Assembly (NCBI GenBank): GCA_034440615.1
Contig: JAOTOM010004389.1
Span: forward strand, 186,001 to 250,000
Direction: 5' to 3'
Length of the DNA: 64,000 nucleotides
Source: Ashinkailepas kermadecensis
Lineage: Eukaryota; Arthropoda; Thecostraca; Neolepadidae
Shown here: positions 46,740-57,890 of the stretch, piece by piece
Position numbering within the stretch: the first letter of the stretch is position 1
How the letters are laid out: each line of letters opens with the position of its first letter
Program-made: the position numbers and the translations under genes
The notes under the pieces: model-generated
The model's database searches: none
Told to the model about the DNA's origin: nothing
Seen by the model: only the letters and a program-made list of their open reading frames with translations

Positions 46740-47150
46740 ACACACACACACACCCACACACCCACACCCACACCCACACCGACACACCCACACGCGCACA
46801 CCCGCACGCACTCACACGCACGCACGCACGCACGCACGCACCCACACACACGCACGCACACACACGCACGCACGCACGCACGCACGCACCCACACACGCA
46901 TGCACGCACCCACACGCACGCACGCACGCACCCACACGCACGCACGCACCCACACGCACGCACGCACGCACGCACCCACACGCACGTACGCACGCACGCA
47001 CCCACACGCACGTACCCATACGCACACGCGCACCCACACGCACGCACGCACCCACACGCACGAACGCACGCACCCACACGCACGCACGCACGCGCGCACA
47101 CGCCCACACGCACGCACGCACGCGCACACGCCCCCCCCCCCACACACAAG
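46740..47150. repeat. (CACG/CACA/CACC)n microsatellite, about 410 bp
   Basis: Long mixed CA/CG-dinucleotide tract ending in a C-run. Five overlapping ORFs of 111-149 codons here are artefacts. Confidence 0.98.
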
Positions 47151-47261
47151 TGAGTTGCTGGGGAGCTGACATTCTCTTGGAGAGGAAATTAATCAGCGTG
47201 TTTCATCAGTGTTGGCTCCCAGCATCGGAACCGATACGTCGATTACGCTTCACATGTGATC

Positions 47262-47375
47262 GATTCATCTGCATTAGGTGCCCAGGCACATTACGGTTCG
47301 TCTGAACCAGGCACCCAGGCACATCACGGTTCGTCTGAATCAGGTGCCCAGGCACATCACGGTTCGCTTAAACCA
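47262..47375. repeat. 33-bp minisatellite, three copies
   Basis: 'GCCCAGGCACATCACGGTTC' plus GTCTGAATCAGGT at a 33-bp period. Confidence 0.95.
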
Positions 47376-47755
47376 GATGTTCACCCGAACGAAAAGGAAC
47401 TGGGTGGAGTGCGAGTGCTCGCGATCTGGGCGGAGCTGGGTCGGTCGGGAGGGGATTCCACGGACACACCATGGCCACAGGAAAAAAGGGGAGGGAGAGT
47501 GGCGCACGTACCAATTGCATTCAACTTCTCTATAGCATGCCGTCCGGGTTTGACCTCTGGAAAGGTAGGGTAGGCATCAGGCATACGTGCGATGAGACGT
47601 CCACGTGGTGGTGGTGGTGGTCTGTGCTTGCACGCGCCAGTTGAGGAGTTCACCATTCGTGCGATAATTTGCTTTGTCTTTGGGGGACAGACAGGCAGGC
47701 TGGCTGCCTGTCTGTGACCAGGCTGCCAGGCTGGGCGTCTCACACCGTGGCGTCA
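47376..47755. other. No recognised gene; 12-bp-arm hairpin
   Basis: ACAGACAGGCAG/CTGCCTGTCTGT arms near 47686-47714 and a GGT-trinucleotide run at 47606-47622. Confidence 0.5.
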
Positions 47756-47757
47756 GT

Positions 47758-47822
47758 GGGGTGTGAACCTTGGGTTCTTTCACGACGCATTCAACCGCTA
47801 GGTCACATAGCGTCGCTCAGTG
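47758..47822 (-). mobile_element. SINE 3' fragment (body shared with the Lys- and Val-headed SINEs)
   Basis: On the minus strand it reads GAGCGACGCTATGTGACC, then GGTTGAATGCGTCGTGAAAG and AACCCAAGG, the same 3' end as the SINE at 59134-59328. 5'-truncated. Confidence 0.75.
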
Positions 47823-49940
47823 AGGTGTGGACAGAGGCTGCACAGTTGGGATGCTTTGGGTACACTTGGATGGCACCACGCGCAAATTCACCGATTGCTG
47901 CAGCAACGTGGAGCCGGGCATCCGTATCGCTGGCAATGGCTGCAGGCTGCACCTTGATGAGAGAAGTGTTGGTCTCACACTGCGTGTGTTCAGCATATAG
48001 GTGCTACGGCCGACTGTTCAATAGCCGTCAGTTTGAGCAAGCGTTTACTGACAAGTTTACTGCCCCCCCCCCCCGCCGGTGGGGCCTTATCCTGCTCCTC
48101 CATATGAACCAGGTGTTTATAACAACACCTGCGCACGTTGAGACAATCGATCGGTTCCACCTCTGTTCCTAAAAATATGTTCAATCGAGCCTGGGGTCGC
48201 TGAATTGGGTGAGTTGAATACCCTCCCCCATAGCATCAACTTCAGAAGCATCTCCAATGGGTGGTCGCTCGTCTGTTTGATAGCAAATGGAATTATCCTT
48301 TGACAGGCGCGTCAGGTGGTAGCATGAGTAAGATAATGGAGACTATGTAGAGACCGCCTGAAAATGAACAGCACACTACTGGGTGGGTGTCGATTGGTCC
48401 ATGGGGCACGGGAACTGTTCCAAAGGTGAGAGACAAGATTAATTTTGAAGTCAATCCTTTCCATGCAACGCCCATTGGTTCATTGCTAACCGTTGCACCA
48501 TTGGGGGCGAGTGGCAGAAAATGGAGAATGGCGAATCGTCCGAATAACTTGAAAACACCCGGCAATATCAATTTGAAGCTTTTGACACCTGTTCCCAGAT
48601 CAATTTTACAGCTGGTGGAAAATAATTACATTTTAGCTGACAATGGGTCGGGCGTGAGTGCCGTCACAGTGACGTCACCTACCGCAACTTGCTTTAGCGA
48701 AGTAAAGGGTGTACAGAAAAAAAAACACTAAACATTGAGGGACAAAGATATTTGCAATAGGTTTTCGCCAACTGAAAGTGAACTGAATGGCAAATAATGG
48801 TGCCATCTCAGAGCTATCCTTTTGTGGAATGTGATTGTCAAAACTACTAAAACTCGAAAAATATATTCAATTGTTTCTTGAAAGATTTTGATGTTAGAAA
48901 CCCTGTAAATATATTATTTAGAGTCAGATTGTGAACATTAATAGCAAATTTCAAGTCAATTAATTTCCAAATGACTGAGAGATGGCGTACCAAATATCCA
49001 GTGATGGTCTCCATATTGCAAACATTGAGTGTCGCGCGTCATCGCCAAACATTGCGGTCATTATGGAGCCAGCAAGTGCGGCACTAGCCTTTGGCGCTGC
49101 GAAACCTTGTAGCATCTTCCACTGTATTTTGGTTACGAAAAGATTGGAAAAAAATGTTCTTCCAAAAATAAGGACACATCTCCCATGTGCTCGGGCAGCT
49201 TTTTATTGCTTCTGTTGGGTTCCTGGCAAAATTTTGGTGTAAAAAACATGCACCAGATGGGTATTATTCGATATTCGATATTTCATCGCGGAATACCACG
49301 TGACCCACCATGATCTCGACTTATCTTGACCCATTGATGCCTCTCTTCGCTATTGTATAATGCAAGGCACATGGCGTCACCCAAATTCGACCTCTGCGCT
49401 CCTTAATTTTAGGATGCTCGACTAAAATCGAAACTTCGCCAAGTAGGTCAAGACTTAAGCTTTGGACTGACCTGTAACGCTACATGTAACACGTATGTCA
49501 ATACTTAGCTAATCTGAGCTTCATTTAGTTGAGCAAAAACTTGCCGACAAAAGCAACAATATCGGCCCGTAACTTTTCAAATTAAGCAGGGGCAGAATGT
49601 CTCCCCTCCCCAGTGGGGGGCGTTCGGATGCCGACCCCAGTGGCGCGCGGGCTAAACTCGTCAAAAGTTCGGAGGGAGAGGCCGCTGCTCACTATGCCCC
49701 CTCGGTTCCCGCACCCTTGCTGGATACTGTTTCCTTGGTTCATGCCTTGAGGAATTGAACGTTTGGTTTCAACTGCTAAACTTTGTTTGAGATAAGTATA
49801 TTTGATCACACACTGAAACTGGAATGTTTGTAACAGATGTGAAGAGAAATACATCTTTTTCATTTTTGTTGCTATAGCATGACTACCGGTTGCTCACTAC
49901 TGCTAATAACTTGCCGTGACACCCCACTATAACCAAAAAA
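47823..49940. other. No recognised gene
   Basis: ORFs of up to 167 codons (47669-48172 plus, crossing the SINE fragment) without motifs. A C-run lies at 48063-48074 and a G/C-rich patch at 49590-49720. From 48740 to 49300 the DNA is AT-rich and unremarkable. Confidence 0.4.
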
Positions 49941-49944
49941 AAGG

Positions 49945-50330
49945 CTGCTTGCGAACACTAACACAGGTGTCACAGCTTGACATCGAACATAAGATGGCGC
50001 GTCGCTCACTCTTCTGGACACCAACACATGTGTCACAGCTTGACATTAAACATAAGATGCCGCGTCGCTCACTCTTCTGAACACTAACACAGGTGTCACA
50101 GCTTGACATCGAGCATAAGATGGCGCGTCGCTCACTCTTCTGGACACCAACACATGTGTCACAGCTTGACATTAAACATAAGATGCCGCGTCGCTCACTC
50201 TTCTGAACACTAACACAGGTGTCACAGCTTGACACCGAACACAAGATGGCGCGTCGCTCACTCTTCTGGACACTAACACAGGTGTCACAGCTTGACACCG
50301 AACACAAGATGCCGCGTCGCTCGCTTTGCT
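49945..50330. repeat. 63-bp minisatellite, six copies, alternating as 126-bp dimers
   Basis: Unit markers AAGATG(G/C)CGCGTCGCTCAC at 49991, 50054 and 50117 give a 63-bp period. GGCG/GGACACC and GCCG/GAACACT variants alternate, so the real repeating unit is a dimer. 63 bp keeps a 21-residue frame open on minus (SSCDTCVSVQKSERR..). Confidence 0.93.
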
Positions 50331-50495
50331 ACACCGACAATGTCCAACATCACAGTAAATGCTTTACGCCGCCGGGCCATATGGTTAGCACTGGATGATC
50401 ACAGACTGTACTGTCTGAACCTCTGCTGGTGAAGTCACGTGTCGAGGTCATCGGGAGTGGGAGTTCCGGCGATATATCACCTGGCCGGCACGAGG

Positions 50496-50950
50496 TCACA
50501 GTCTGTCCGCTGATGTGTCACCACGTCTCACCAGGCGGCACATCGCTGATCCTCTGTGTTCCGAAGTCACAGTCTGTCCGCTGATGTGTCGCCACGTCTC
50601 ACCAGGCGGCACATCGCTGATCCTCTGTGTTCCGAAGTCACAGTCTGTCCGCTGATGTGTCGCCACGTCTCACCAGGCGGCACATCGCTGATCCTCTGTG
50701 TTCCGAGGTCACAGTTTCTGTTGTCGCCACCGCCACATGCTTTTTATGTCCGCTGATGTGTCGCCACGTCTCACCAGGCGGCACATCGCTGATCCTCTGT
50801 GTTCCGAGGTCACAGTCTGTCCGCTGATGTGTCGCCACGTCTCACCAGGCGGCACATCGCTGATCCTCTGTGTTCCGAGGTCACAGTCTGTCCGCTGATG
50901 TGTCGCCACGTCTCACCAGGCGGCACATCGCTGATCCTCTGTGCTCCGCT
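50496..50950. repeat. 71-bp minisatellite, six copies, one with a 35-bp insertion
   Basis: 'GTCCGCTGATGTGTCGCCAC' through GTGTTCCGAAGTCACAGTCT repeats at exactly 71 bp. The copy at 50710-50750 carries an extra TTTCTGTTGTCGCCACCGCC-type segment. Confidence 0.95.
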
Positions 50951-51654
50951 ACACCGCCCTGGCTGATTGCACGCTTCATCTCAGCCAGTAACTGTGGATA
51001 GGCGGGAATCTACGTTTCCGGCCACGTCAGGCTACATTTCTGTTCGGCCGCCTGTCACTCTCTCTTCGGTTCCTGAAATGCTTCGTGTTTTCTCTGGTGG
51101 GCGATGACTGTGGTTTTCAGACACGAAGTCGTCCCAGAGAAACGTGGTCGTCACATTATCAACAATGGTTTTGAATGTTGTCCATTGTGCATCGCACGTG
51201 TCAGACCGCCGGAATTCCGTGTGTCAATTCATCCTGCGGAAGCTAGTCACTAAACTGGTGTCACCACACCGTGTCGGTTTCTTGCAGACCTGTAGACAGG
51301 CTTCTCGGATCAGTTTCGCTTCGAATTGAACAGCCACTCCAGGGTGGTGAGCGACGTGTTTGCATTCCTCAGCATTCGATTAAAATATAACGAAATTATT
51401 GGATTTTTATGCTTCCGTGTGCCCGATTCCGGTAAATCACTTGCCAGTTCGCAACCATCAGCAGTCAGTATGTTTGGAGCTGGTGCCGTCAGTTGGGTTT
51501 TACAATATTAATGCAGTGATCCGCGATACAATCTCTCCGTAGTAGGGATTGCTTCGCTGATAATGGCACATCATCAGCGACTCTCACAAATTTCCAAACG
51601 CAGCCAGAAAGGTCGCGCCAAAGTTGGCGGGTAGTCCGGGGAACCACCTATAGC
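50951..51654. other. No recognised gene
   Basis: Downstream flank of the BED-finger exon on the minus strand; no poly(A) signal recognised. Confidence 0.45.
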
Positions 51655-51669
51655 CAAACTCGGCCAAAT

Positions 51670-51832
51670 CTGTCGTGACGTCACCGTCCCGCCGTCGCAA
51701 CGTTACCGCCACACCGTCGCTACGTCACCGTCAAACCGTCGTGACGTCATCGCCACATTGCCGTGACGTCACTGGCACACTGTTGTGACGTCCCCGCAAC
51801 ACTGTTGTGACGTCATCGTTTTGACGTCACAG
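51670..51832. repeat. 22-bp repeat carrying five perfect TGACGTCA (CRE) octamers
   Basis: Seven units of about 22 bp of the form CGTCGTGACGTCACCG... Exact TGACGTCA lies at 51676, 51742, 51764, 51808 and 51822. The first four are spaced by 66, 22 and 44 bp (multiples of 22). The octamer is the binding site of CREB/ATF bZIP factors. It lies just past the stop codon of the BED-finger exon. Confidence 0.92.
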
Positions 51833-51842
51833 TGGCGCCGGT

Positions 51843-52189
51843 TCAGTCGGCCTTGCACGATGACCCGCCGTCATCGGAGGCGGGTTGATGAAGATCGGCT
51901 CGGTTGATGTTCATCAGGGAGCTGTCCTCGATCCGTAGGTGAATCACCGGTCTGGACGGCAGCAGCGCGCCGACCGGCGGCGGCGCGGGGGCCGCCAGCG
52001 CCCGGCCCGGCGAGCCCGGCGTTACCGGCCGCACGTGCAGGTCGTGATTGCGCAGGTGGACGCGCAGGTTGGTGGTGTTTCCCCGGGCGCCCTGTCTGAA
52101 CACGCGCCGACACACCAGGCAACGAGCGTCGAACGGTGTCACCCGCTCGAAGTAGTCCCACACCAGACTGCGCGAGCGTCGCTTGAAGT
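51843..52189 (-). CDS. Terminal exon of a BED-type zinc-finger protein
   Basis: A minus-strand open frame of about 115 codons preceded by a good 3' splice site (TGTTGCTGTTGCAG, exon from 52189) and ending at a TGA. The N-terminal half is a BED finger: 'LVWDYFERVTPFDARCLVC' gives the aromatic W..F and the CxxC, and 'GNTTNLRVHLRNHDLH' supplies the HxxxH pair. BED fingers bind DNA in chromatin-boundary factors and in hAT-derived proteins. A Pro/Ala-rich linker and a short acidic tail (IHLRIEDSSLMNI) follow. GC3 is very high and no stop interrupts it. The upstream intron contains the 55-bp array. No transposase catalytic domain is present in this exon, so it could be a host gene or a domesticated fragment. 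Start codon and earlier exons were not found. Confidence 0.82.
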
Positions 52190-52299
52190 CTGCAACAGCA
52201 ACACAGCGATGTCAGGACGGAACGGGTCCGATGGGCACCCAGACTGCACGAGTGGTAGGGGAGTGTCGGGACGCAACAGGTCCGAAGAGCAGCTCAGAC

Positions 52300-53412
52300 T
52301 GTGATGAGGGTAGATGTGAGGCCAGAACAGGTCTGAGCGCCACCTCAGACTGCAATAGTGACAGTGAGATGCGAGGCCATAACAGGTCTGAGCGCCACCT
52401 CAGACTGCAATAGTGACAGTGAGATGCGAGGCCAGAACAGGTCTGAGCGCCACCTCAGACTGCAATAGTGACAGTGAGATGTCAGACCAGCACAGGCCTG
52501 AGTGCCACCTCAGACTGCAATAGTGACAGTGAGATGCGAGGCCAGAACAGGTCTGAGCGCCACCTCAGACTGCAATAGTGACAGTGAGATGCGAGGCCAG
52601 AACAGGTCTGAGCGCCACCTCAGACTGCAATAGTGACAGTGAGATGTCAGACCAGCACAGGCCTGAGTGCCACCTCAGACTGCAATAGTGACAGTGAGAT
52701 GCGAGGCCATAACAGGTATGAGCACCACCTCAGACTGCAATAGTGACAGTGAGATGCGAGGCCATAACAGGTCTGAGCGCCACCTCAGACTGCAATAGTG
52801 ACAGTGAGATGCGAGGCCATAACAGGTATGAGCACCACCCCAGACTGCAATAGTGACAGTGAGATGCGAGGGCAGAACAGGTCTGAGCGCCACCTCAGAC
52901 TGCAATAGTGACAGTGAGATGCGAGGCCAGAACAGGTCTGAGCGCCACCTCAGACTGCAATAGTGACAGTGAGATGTCAGACCAGCACAGGCCTGAGTGC
53001 CACCTCAGACTGCAATAGTGACAGTGAGATGTCAGACCAGCACAGGCCTGAGTGCCACCTCAGACTGCAATAGTGACAGTGAGATGCGAGGCCATAACAG
53101 GTATGAGCACCACCTCAGACTGCAATAGTGACAGTGAGATGCGAGGCCATAACAGGTCTGAGCGCCACCTCAGACTGCAATAGTGACAGTGAGATGCGAG
53201 GCCATAACAGGTATGAGCACCACCCCAGACTGCAATAGTGACAGTGAGATGCGAGGCCAGAACAGGTCTGAGCGCCACCTCAGACTGCAATAGTGACAGT
53301 GAGATGCGAGGCCAGAACAGGTCTGAGCGCCACCTCAGACTGCAATAGTGACAGTGAGATGTCAGACCAGCACAGGCCTGAGTGCCACCTCAGACTGCAA
53401 TAGTGATAGAGG
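52300..53412. repeat. 55-bp minisatellite, ~20 copies, with a 385-bp higher-order repeat
   Basis: Unit 'GACAGTGAGATGCGAGGCCA' then GAACAGGTCTGAGCGCCACC then TCAGACTGCAATAGT. Three main variants (AGAACAGGTCTGAGCG, ATAACAGGTATGAGCAC and GTCAGACCAGCACAGGCCTG) recur in the same order every seven units. 52675-52905 and 53060-53290 encode near-identical peptides 385 bp apart. Lies in the intron just upstream of the BED-finger exon. Confidence 0.96.
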
Positions 53413-53744
53413 AATGTCAGGTGAAGCGAGATTAGAATGGATAATCGAATCGCAATGACTGCACTGGAGCTGCCATTTTGAGCCCACAAACCCATCTATG
53501 GCGGGCTGGATTCGGCCGCTTTTCAAGTTACTTTTTCAATACTTCGGTTTCATATATTACAAATTCACTTCGAATATTTCATGCTGTTTCAATGGAGCCT
53601 TCACGTTACCGTCTTGCGCACAGAGCCCGGGTGAATGGCATAGTCTGCTAAATATCATGACAAAAGTGTGCGCTAGCCATCCAAGGGGTGGTGATGAAGC
53701 CGGCTTGGCAAGGGGTGGTGATGAAGCCGGCTTTGCTGCGAGTG
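53413..53744. other. No recognised gene
   Basis: Contains a duplicated GGGGTGGTGATGAAGCCGGC (about 53684-53732) that leads into the 18-bp array. Confidence 0.5.
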
Positions 53745-53751
53745 CCGGAAG

Positions 53752-54296
53752 CGCAGCCTGGAGTCAAGCCGCAGCCTGGAGTCAAGCCGCAGCCTGGAGT
53801 CAAGCCGCAGTCTGGAGCCAAGCCGCAGTCTGGAGCCAAGCCGCAGCCTGGAGCCAAGCCGCGGCCTGGAGCCAAGCCGCAGTCTGGAGCCAAGCCGCAG
53901 CCTGGAGCCAAGCCGCAGTCTGGAGCCAAGCCGCAGCCTGGAGCCAAGCCGCAGCCTGGAGCCAAGCCGCAGTCTGGAGCCAAGCCGCAGCCTGGAGCCA
54001 AGCCGCAGTCTGGAGCCAAGCCGCAGTCTGGAGCCAAGCCGCAGCCTGGAGCCAAGCCGCAGCCTGGAGCCAAGCCGCAGCCTGGAGCCAAGCCGCAGTC
54101 TGGAGCCAAGCCGCAGTCTGGAGCCAAGCCGCAGCCTGGAGCCAAGCCGCAGTCTGGAGCCAAGCCGCAGCCTGGAGCTTGGAGCCAAGCCGCGGCCTGG
54201 AGCCAAGCCGCAGTCTGGAGCCAAGCCGCAGGCTGGAGCCAAGCCGCAGCCTGGAGCCAAGCCGCAGCCTGGAGCCAAGCCGCGGCCTGGAGCCAG
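53752..54296. repeat. 18-bp minisatellite, about 30 copies (left block)
   Basis: 'CTGGAGCCAAGCCGCAGC' with C/T and A/G variants. As 18 bp is six codons, several frames stay open for the whole block on both strands: AAWSQA, GAKPQP and LEPSRS on plus, and LAPGCG and LGSRLR on minus. The 299-, 250- and 201-codon ORFs are explained by this. Confidence 0.97.
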
Positions 54297-54456
54297 GGGA
54301 CGAGTGGTCTAGGGGTAAGATGCTCGTCTCACAATCGAAAGATTGTGGGTTCGAATCTCACCTGTCGCTACTATTCGCCCGCAACCAATCGGCGTGAGAG
54401 ATTGGCGACGCTATATGACTCAACGGTCGACGTGTCGTAAAACCAATAACCAACCA
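54297..54456 (+). mobile_element. tRNA-Val-like SINE inserted in the 18-bp array
   Basis: Same head (TGGTCTAGGGGT A box, GGGTTCGAATC B box), body and TGTCGTAAAACCAATAACC tail as the copy at 40243, with only a few differences. Array units flank it on both sides, so it inserted into an existing minisatellite; the target duplication cannot be told apart from array sequence. Confidence 0.95.
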
Positions 54457-54648
54457 ACAGTCTGGAGCCAAGCCGCAGCTTGGAGCCAAGCCGCAGCCTG
54501 GAACCAAGCCGCAGTCTGGAGCCAAGCCGCAGTCTGGCGGCACGCCGCAGCCTGGAGCCAAGCCGCAGCCTGGAGCCAAGCCGCAGCCTGGAGCCAAGCC
54601 GCAGTCTGGAGCCAAGCCGCAGTCTGGCGGCACGCCGCGGCTTGGCAT
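54457..54648. repeat. 18-bp minisatellite, about ten copies (right block)
   Basis: Continues the left block, with two GGCGGCACGCCGC variants (54535 and 54625) that the left block lacks. Confidence 0.96.
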
Positions 54649-57110
54649 CACCGCTGGCATATTTATTGCTAATTTTTCCCCACAAAATAGTTATCATGTC
54701 CGTCTACCGAACCATCAAGCCATTTTTAGAGAAATGCTCCGAGCATTTTCGCCGAGGTCGTGTTTTTTGCCTGATTGACGCAAGTTTGCGTGTTTAGATA
54801 ACCGACATGTCACGTTGTTGGATGTCAGCCTGCTCGTCCCGTCGATGATCATCTCCAAGTGGAACGAAATGACTGACCTGATTCACCTGGGCAACCTTTT
54901 TCGACGAGGCATGCATTGTACATCTTTAGGGCTGAAAGTCGAATTCAACGATCCCTATTTAATGGAAAATCTTCTTATTTAAGAATAAGGTAGCGATGGA
55001 CGTGTAGGAGCCTCAGCTACAGGCACTCTGGTGTTCAGTTCGCAGCTCTCAAATGATCCGGTGAAATAGCCCAGCTGAAGGTGCTGACATCCGACGTTTC
55101 GGAAATGGTCGCAAGTTTGAAGGCCACCAGTTCATGGAAGACATAAAAATTGGGCACCGTTGGATTCGTCTTGAAAATTGCGCCGCGCAGGCTTTTGTTC
55201 TGCAGTCGGAGTCGAAACAGTGACGGGGTGGCGACCAATCCTTCCCTAGTGTGAGAAGGCAGGCGGAGGAACACTTGGGGACACTTGAGAAAGGCAGGCC
55301 AAGGAATACTTCATTTCAAAAGTACAACTGATGATCAATGACTTGATGATGACTTGGCTTGACAGGCAAGATCAATGACAGTTTCAGGCAGACTTGTGGG
55401 GCACTCTTGAGTAGTTGTACCGTTGTTGCCAAAATCTGCGCCCGGATGCGCCAGATTCGGCGTCAATTCGTATACACAAGGCGTATGTAAATGCACCGAG
55501 CATTGAAACGCGTTGGCACATTTTCATCCAATGTGTCCACAGTTGTCGTACCTGATTACGCCATTGCAGAACAATAATACTGCAATATTGCAAATTATAA
55601 TGTAATATAATTATAGCGATGTAGCATTAAAGCATTGCATAATGGTAATATGTATTGTCCATATCAGCAACAGGCACTCTTGCCATACGCGTCCTATATT
55701 CTAGGAAGATGCCAAACATTTAACATACGTCCCATGTATTTGCGCCCCCCCCCGCCATCTAACTTCGTCCCTTTTAATACGTTCATACGGAGTAAAATTG
55801 GCATTTATTAAACATTGAATGACGCTCGCGTCTCCCATTCCGTGCCAGATGAGGCCCGCCATCAGCACTTGTTCTGGACGGCGCTCTGAAGAGCTCGTCT
55901 GCCTTACGCCGTCGGCGAACACTGGCCGCTGCCGGCTGTTGGAGCGCTCGTCAACGCTGCCATTCGGCCAACATTGACGGCCGGGCGCGACCAACATTTG
56001 TCGGCGCGACAAACATAGCCAATAACACGCTGCGAATGCGACGCGCCGGGCGCAGCACACGCCGCCAAGCGCGCCGACACCGGGCGCCGAGACTGGCGCC
56101 GGACACCTCTCTCAGGCGCTGTCGGCGGCGGCCGGCGGCCGGCGGGAGACACGTGCCGCCGAGCCCCGTCAAATGGAGCGACACGACTGAAGCTGGCTAC
56201 AGTGAGCCTTCTCACAACGTCGTGGAAATGCGAAGGTGAATTGGCGGCCGGTCGGCGTGCGGCAGCAGCTGTTACATGCTGTTACGGCAGCAGCTGTTAC
56301 GTGCTGGCTCGCCAAACTCCCCGAGACGACATAAAATATCGCTCCATAAATCAAGTCGAAGTTAAGGACGGCGATCTAAAGTGACGCTACATTTGGGGCA
56401 TTTCGCCCTCTTTCTAGTTGAACTAATCAGGCACGCTTAATGAGAACAAATTGTCTTTGGCAATGAAATGTCCCTCAGAAGTATTGCACCTATCCAAATG
56501 TTGTGTCAATAGTCAACAGACACTAATTTGTGCCGTACATATTTTTTGGGCAATACAAGTGGCATATCGAGCCGGATCAGGTTTGAAGTAACAGCTCAGG
56601 GTATCAATCTAGACTACTTTGCGGCACTTCAGCAAACGCTTTTCTGTGCCGTTTGTAGTCGAACGTGTTGCCCTGTGAAGTTTCGGGATTAATGGCCCGA
56701 ATGCTTTCTCGTTTAACATGGCCTTGAAGCAAGCATCTCCGAACAGGTTTATGCCACAGAATCCGGTGTAAAAGATGACTGTGTCGGTCAATGCCAAACA
56801 TATTCCCCAAACACAATGTTTGACCGCTTAATAGAAACCACATAGGTTCGTGTACGCTCCCTGTTACAAATCTGCTGGGGAAAATTATTCGTCCTCGGGG
56901 CACAGCCTTTTGTTTGTTCCTTGTACTGCTTAGGTTCCAGAATTGGATGAATATTTTTCCAGCTTGTCAGGTGCCATTCCTGCCTCCATGAAATCATGTT
57001 TCATTCAATGCCTTCGTCCCTCCGAATTAGACTTGCGTATTCGCCTCCTGTGGTGCTGTCTCTCCCATACTGTGCCGGCAGGTCGTCAGCGTCCAACGGG
57101 GTGTCGTCCA
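54649..57110. other. No recognised gene; GC-rich island at 55.85-56.3 kb
   Basis: Mostly unique sequence with ORFs under 120 codons in competing frames. 55850-56300 is CpG-rich and could be a promoter or CpG-island-like region. A short GTTACATGCTGTTACGGCAGCAGCT duplication lies near 56265-56300. Confidence 0.4.
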
Positions 57111-57114
57111 CACG

Positions 57115-57712
57115 TGGACGGAGGTCAGGTCAGCGGACAGTGATCGGTCCGGCGGACGGAGGTCCGGCCAGCGGACGGAGGTCCGGCCAGCGGACGGAGA
57201 ACCGGCCAGAGCGGAGGTCTGGCCAGCGGACGATGGTCCGGCCAGCGGACGGAGGTCCGGCCAGCGGACGGAGGACCGGCCAGCGGACGGAGGTCCGGCC
57301 AGCGGACGGAGGACCGGCCAGAGCGGAGGTCCGGCCAGCGGACGGAGGTCCGGCCAGCGGATGGAGGTCCGGCCAGCGGACGGAGGTCCGGCCAGCGGAT
57401 GGAGGCCGGCCAGCGGACGGAGGTCCGGCCAGCGGACGGAGAACCGGCCAGAGCGGAGGTCTGGCCAGCGGACGATGGTCCGGCCAGCGGACGGAGGTCC
57501 GGCCAGCGGATGGAGGCCGGCCAGAGCGGAAGTTCGGCCAGCGGACGGAGGTCTGGCCAGCGGACGGAGGTCTGGCCAGCGGACGATGGTCCGGTCAGCG
57601 AACGGAGGTCCGGCCAGCGGACGGAGGTCCGGCCAGCGGACGATGGTCCGGCCAGCGGACGGAGGACCGGCCAGAGCGGAGGTCCGGCCAGCGGACGATG
57701 GTCGGTCCTGCC
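57115..57712. repeat. 19-bp minisatellite, about 30 copies, with longer-range periodicity
   Basis: 'GAGGTCCGGCCAGCGGACG' repeated. Segments with GAACCGGCCAGAGCGGAGG and GATGGTCCGG variants recur about 242 bp apart (57191 and 57433). A 19-bp period yields the same 19-residue peptide in all frames, which accounts for the 364-, 175- and 142-codon plus ORFs. Confidence 0.95.
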
Positions 57713-57719
57713 ATCACGG

Positions 57720-57890
57720 GCTGTGGCAGCAGACAGTGGCAGTATGCGGCAGTCTGTGGCAGTCGGTGGCAGTATGTGGCAGCATATGACAGTCTGTGGC
57801 AGTCATCGGCAGCAAGTGGCAGTATGCGGCAGTATGTGGCAGTATGTAGCAATATGTGGCAGTCTGTGGCAGGCTGTGGCGGAAGTCAGC
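57720..57890. repeat. 10-bp repeat (CAGT.TGTGG)
   Basis: About 16 copies of CAGTATGTGG/CAGTCTGTGG, directly after the 19-bp array. Confidence 0.92.

Noticed and set aside
46727..47172. Overlapping 111-149-codon ORFs rich in His/Thr/Arg or Cys/Val/Ala
   Set aside because: Pure by-product of the CA/CG microsatellite; open on both strands and in all frames.
53498..54440. 299/250-codon WSQAAA and GAKPQP repeat proteins
   Set aside because: Explained by the 18-bp minisatellite; a SINE interrupts it and competing frames are equally open.
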